From: an uncultured Acidimicrobiia bacterium
GTDB lineage: Bacteria; Actinomycetota; Acidimicrobiia; IMCC26256; CALEDW01
Length of the DNA stretch: 8,190 nucleotides
Direction: 5' to 3'
Assembly (NCBI GenBank): GCA_937949585.1
Contig: CALEDW010000101.1
Coordinates: 1-8,190, forward strand
Shown: piece by piece, positions 5,941-8,190 of the stretch
Layout of the letters: the number at the start of each line of letters is the position of its first letter
Position numbering within the stretch: the first letter of the stretch is position 1
Program-made: the position numbers and the translations under genes
Notes under the pieces: model-generated
Told to the model about the DNA's origin: nothing
The model's input: the letters and a program-made list of their open reading frames with translations, nothing else
The model's database searches: none

Positions 5941-5965
5941 ACGAGCCCCGACGAGCCCCGACGAG
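5941..5965 (+). repeat. Tandem decamer ACGAGCCCCG in the rex leader
   Basis: Two exact adjacent copies (5941-5960) are followed by a partial copy (ACGAG, 5961-5965) and preceded by a diverged one with two extra G (5929-5940). The last partial copy runs directly into the GAGGAGG ribosome binding site of rex. No function is evident. Confidence 0.7.
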
Positions 5966-5972
5966 GAGGCGT

Positions 5973-6731
5973 GTGGCCCGACGAGCGCCGCGACCCGCCG
6001 GTGCGACCCTGCCGGCCCCCGGAGGGCCACGGCGGATTCCCGACGCCGCCGTCGCGCGGCTCGGGACCTACCACCGGGTGCTCACCGACGCCCTCGCCGC
6101 CGGGTCGTGCACCGTCTCCTCGGAGCAGCTCGCCGGTCTGGCCGGCGTGAACGCGTCGCAGGTTCGCAAGGACCTGTCCTACCTGGGCCCGACCGGGACC
6201 CTGGGGGTGGGCTACGACGTGGAGCACCTCCTGGGGCGAATCGGGGTCGAGCTGGGGCTCACCCGACACTGGCCCGTGGTCATCGTCGGTGCCGGCAACC
6301 TCGGCCGCGCCCTGGCGAACTACCGGGGCCTGGCCGCCAGGGGCTTCGTCGTCGCCGGGCTCGTCGACGCCGATCCGACCAAGGTCGGACGGACCGTCGG
6401 CGGTCTGGCGGTCGAGCCGCTTGAGGCGCTCGAAGGGCTCATCGCCGAGCGTCGGGTGCGCATCGGGGTGATCGCCACCCCTGCCTCGGCCGCCCAGGAG
6501 GTGGCCGACCGCCTGGTGGCGGCCGGGGTGCGGGCGATCCTGAACTTCGCCCCGGCGCCGGTCGGCGTCCCGCCCGGGGTGAGCGTGCGCAAGGTCGATC
6601 TCGCCCTCGAGCTGCAGGTGCTGTCGTACCACCAGGTTCGGGCGACGACGCGCACCCGCGGCGACGGGACCCACCCGCGACGGGCCGCGGCTCCGGCGCT
6701 GCGTCCCGACCCCAGGGGTGCCGGCCGGTGA
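5973..6731 (+). CDS. rex: Redox-sensing transcriptional repressor Rex
   Basis: The 252-aa product matches Rex, a homodimeric repressor that senses the NADH/NAD+ ratio and controls respiration and fermentation genes. The N-terminal winged helix is seen as IPDAAVARLGTYHRVL (22-37), SSEQLAGLAGVNASQVRKDL (49-68) and GVGYDVEHL. The Rossmann domain carries VVIVGAGNLGRALANY (102-117) with the GxGxxG loop at 106-111 and Asp132 after the second strand. NFAP (191-194) and VDLALELQVLSYH close the domain. Length equals the Streptomyces protein. An N-terminal tail of about 20 residues rich in Arg and Pro, and an Arg/Pro-rich C-terminal tail, flank the core. The GTG at 5973 follows AGGAGG with 3-nt spacing. 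The Rex operator upstream implies autoregulation. The next gene starts inside the stop codon (GTGA). Confidence 0.97.
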   Translation: MARRAPRPAGATLPAPGGPRRIPDAAVARLGTYHRVLTDALAAGSCTVSSEQLAGLAGVNASQVRKDLSYLGPTGTLGVGYDVEHLLGRIGVELGLTRHWPVVIVGAGNLGRALANYRGLAARGFVVAGLVDADPTKVGRTVGGLAVEPLEALEGLIAERRVRIGVIATPASAAQEVADRLVAAGVRAILNFAPAPVGVPPGVSVRKVDLALELQVLSYHQVRATTRTRGDGTHPRRAAAPALRPDPRGAGR

Positions 6732-7363
6732 GCGGGCGGCGCGGCCTGCGGGGGCTCCCGGCGAACCTCCTGGTGGCCGGTCGGCGCTGCCTGGTCGTGG
6801 GGGCGGGGCGCGTCGCGGCCCGCAAGATCGAGACCCTCCTCGACCTCGACGCCGAGGTGGTGGTGGTCGCCACCCGGGTCGGCCCCGAGGTGCAGGCCTG
6901 GGCCGACGCCGGGCGCCTCGAGCTGCACCACCGGGCCTTCCGGCCCGAGGACCTCGACGGCGTCTGGTTGGTCGTGACCGCCACCGACGACCCGGCCACC
7001 AACCGGGCCGTGCACGCGGCCGGGGAGGTCCGCCGGGTCTGGGTCAACGCCGCCGACGATCCCGCCCACTGCTCCTTCACGCTGCTGTCGCTGGTGCGGC
7101 GGGGGGATATCGTCGTCGCCATCGGGACCAACGGCCGCAGCCCGGCGCTCGCCGCGTACCTGCGGGAGCGGATCGCCGCCGAGCTCGGGTCCGAGTACGA
7201 AGGGGTGCTGGAGCTCTGCTCGCAGGTCCGGGAGGAGCTTCGTGCCGCCGGTCGTTCCAGCGAGGATGCGCGCTGGCGCGACGCGTTCGCCGCCGGACTC
7301 GTCGACCTCGTACGGGCCGGCCGCCTGGCCGAGGCGAGGGAGCTGTTGGCGAGATGTCTGTGA
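6728..7363 (+). CDS. Precorrin-2 dehydrogenase / sirohydrochlorin ferrochelatase-type protein
   Basis: The 211-aa product matches the Met8/CysG N-terminal domain, which oxidises precorrin-2 with NAD+ to sirohydrochlorin and, in bifunctional members, inserts iron to make siroheme. PANLLVAGRRCLVVGAGRVA (11-30) with the GxGxxA loop binds NAD. VTATDDPATNRAV is the second cofactor-side motif. VNAADDPAHCSF (106-117) contains Asp110, which aligns with the catalytic Asp of CysG (Asp104), and AIGTNGRSPALAAYLRERI follows (131-149). No methyltransferase domain is attached, so precorrin-2 must come from a separate enzyme. The GTG start overlaps the rex stop by 4 nt, and the 3' end overlaps hemA by 10 nt, so all three are translated from one message. 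It is a siroheme branch gene inserted between rex and hemA, probably under Rex control. Confidence 0.94.
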   Translation: MSGRRGLRGLPANLLVAGRRCLVVGAGRVAARKIETLLDLDAEVVVVATRVGPEVQAWADAGRLELHHRAFRPEDLDGVWLVVTATDDPATNRAVHAAGEVRRVWVNAADDPAHCSFTLLSLVRRGDIVVAIGTNGRSPALAAYLRERIAAELGSEYEGVLELCSQVREELRAAGRSSEDARWRDAFAAGLVDLVRAGRLAEARELLARCL

Positions 7364-8190
7364 TCCTCGTGGGTTGCAACCACCGCAGCGCGTCGGTGGA
7401 GATGCGGGAACGGGTGGCGGTGCCGGCCTCCCGGATCCCCAAGGCGCTGGGCGACCTCGGCGCCCGGGAGCACCTGGCCGAGGTGGTGTTGCTGTCCACC
7501 TGCAACCGGACCGAGATCTACGCCCGGGCCACCCGCTTCCACGCCGCCGTCTCCGACGTCCTCGCCTTCCTGTCGGAGCAGGCCCAGACCGCGCCGGAGG
7601 TGCTCGCCGAGCATCTCTACACCTTCCACGACGACGCGGCCGTCGCCCACCTGTTCGCGGTGGCGGCCGGCCTCGACTCGATGATCCTCGGTGAGGGCGA
7701 GATCCTCGGGCAGGTCCGCGACGCCTGGGAGCAGGCCGAGGCGGAGGGGGTCGCCGGACCGACCCTGCGTCGGCTGTTCCGTCACGCCGTCGAGGCCGGC
7801 AAGCGGGCCAGGCACCGCACGGGGATCGGACGGGGCGCGCAGTCGGTCTCCTCGGCGGCGGTGGCCCTCGCCCAACGGACGATGTTCTCCCTGCGCGGCC
7901 GCTCGGTGCTGGTCCTCGGCGCCGGGGACGTCGCCGCCGGACTGGCCCGGGCACTGCAGGCGGCGGGAGTCGGGGAGGTGCTGGTCGCGAACCGTACCTA
8001 CCAGCGGGCGGCCGACCTGGCGGCCCGGGTGGGTGGGCGGCCGGTGGCACTCGCCGAGGTGCCCGAGGTGCTGGCCGTCGCCGACGTGCTGCTCACCGCC
8101 ACCGACTCCACCGAGGTACACGTCACCCGCGACGACCTCGAGGTGGTGATGGCCCGGCGGGCCCACGCCCCGCTGCTGGTCGTCGACGTC
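7354..8190 (+). CDS. hemA: Glutamyl-tRNA reductase, 3' end beyond window
   Basis: The frame from ATG 7354 stays open to the last base, giving 279 residues of an enzyme usually 420-450 aa long. It reduces glutamyl-tRNA(Glu) with NADPH to glutamate-1-semialdehyde, the first committed step of tetrapyrrole synthesis in the C5 pathway. The N-terminal domain shows VGCNHRSASVEMRER (6-20) and LLSTCNRTEIY (46-56) with the catalytic Cys50, then SMILGEGEILGQV (109-121) and HAVEAGKRARHRTGIG. The NADPH domain has VLVLGAGDVAAGLARAL (185-201) and VANRT (211-215). The C-terminal dimerisation domain is missing only because the window ends. GAGGGAG (7336-7342) is a possible ribosome binding site. The start lies inside the previous gene, 10 nt before the end of its stop, implying coupling. 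Its place behind rex matches the known actinobacterial rex-hem arrangement. Confidence 0.97.
   Translation, partial: MSVILVGCNHRSASVEMRERVAVPASRIPKALGDLGAREHLAEVVLLSTCNRTEIYARATRFHAAVSDVLAFLSEQAQTAPEVLAEHLYTFHDDAAVAHLFAVAAGLDSMILGEGEILGQVRDAWEQAEAEGVAGPTLRRLFRHAVEAGKRARHRTGIGRGAQSVSSAAVALAQRTMFSLRGRSVLVLGAGDVAAGLARALQAAGVGEVLVANRTYQRAADLAARVGGRPVALAEVPEVLAVADVLLTATDSTEVHVTRDDLEVVMARRAHAPLLVVDV

Noticed and set aside
5007..6674. A 555-codon minus-strand open frame across the membrane gene and rex
   Set aside because: It is a GC-rich shadow: low-complexity Arg/Gly/Pro composition, no motifs, and it conflicts with rex and the well-supported membrane gene.
6320..8166. Two overlapping minus-strand frames of about 575 codons opposite rex, the siroheme gene and hemA
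   Set aside because: The plus strand here encodes three clear enzymes or regulators with intact motifs; the minus frames are His/Arg/Pro-rich with no family signature.
1..8190. tRNA or rRNA genes, CRISPR arrays, insertion sequences, phage or defence genes
   Set aside because: I saw no cloverleaf with a T-loop, no regularly spaced repeats, no transposase motif and no terminal inverted repeats.

Overview
The window is very GC-rich, uses many GTG starts, and packs its genes into short operons joined by 4-nt GTGA/ATGA overlaps. An excisionase/BldC-like small HTH gene beside a phosphatase-like gene, and a rex gene leading into hemA, are typical of Actinomycetota. My best guess is a lineage away from Streptomyces and Mycobacterium, perhaps Acidimicrobiia; that placement is inference, since no marker gene is present.

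Layout. (1) 41-754: a highly diverged member of the actinobacterial 'phosphatase' family usually found beside HTH genes. Its start may lie at or before the window edge. (2) 755-942: intergenic, with a weak promoter candidate. (3) 943-2058: a three-gene plus-strand unit with a 64-aa HTH protein, a SAM hydroxide adenosyltransferase-like protein (DUF62) whose usual catalytic His appears to be Ala, and a 27-aa single-pass membrane peptide overlapping its stop codon. (4) 2059-2323: a 265-nt non-coding stretch with a nested hairpin, direct repeats and a 36-nt purine tract made largely of three exact 9-mers against the next start. (5) 2324-5100: an FAD-dependent oxidoreductase and an acyl-CoA ligase-like protein, overlapping by 4 nt. 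(6) 5069-5818, minus strand: an unrecognised protein with about seven membrane segments, convergent with and overlapping the ligase by 32 nt. (7) 5819-5972: a divergent control region with a 16/18 match to the Rex operator between two TAGCCT boxes. (8) 5973-8190: rex, a precorrin-2 dehydrogenase/sirohydrochlorin ferrochelatase-type gene, and the first 279 codons of hemA, all overlapping.

How the genes work together. The right half is a redox-controlled tetrapyrrole operon. Rex senses NADH/NAD+ and probably represses its own operon. HemA makes the 5-aminolevulinate precursor, and the Met8/CysG-type enzyme diverts the pathway to siroheme with NAD+. The same operator probably also controls the divergent membrane protein, whose GTG lies where a leaderless transcript would begin. 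The left half is less coherent. The strongest leads there are two enzymes that keep their fold signatures but seem to have lost catalytic residues, and a coupled microprotein. I found no CRISPR, tRNA, rRNA, insertion sequence or phage gene, and no clearly new multi-gene system. The best candidate for undescribed biology is the Rex-linked membrane protein.
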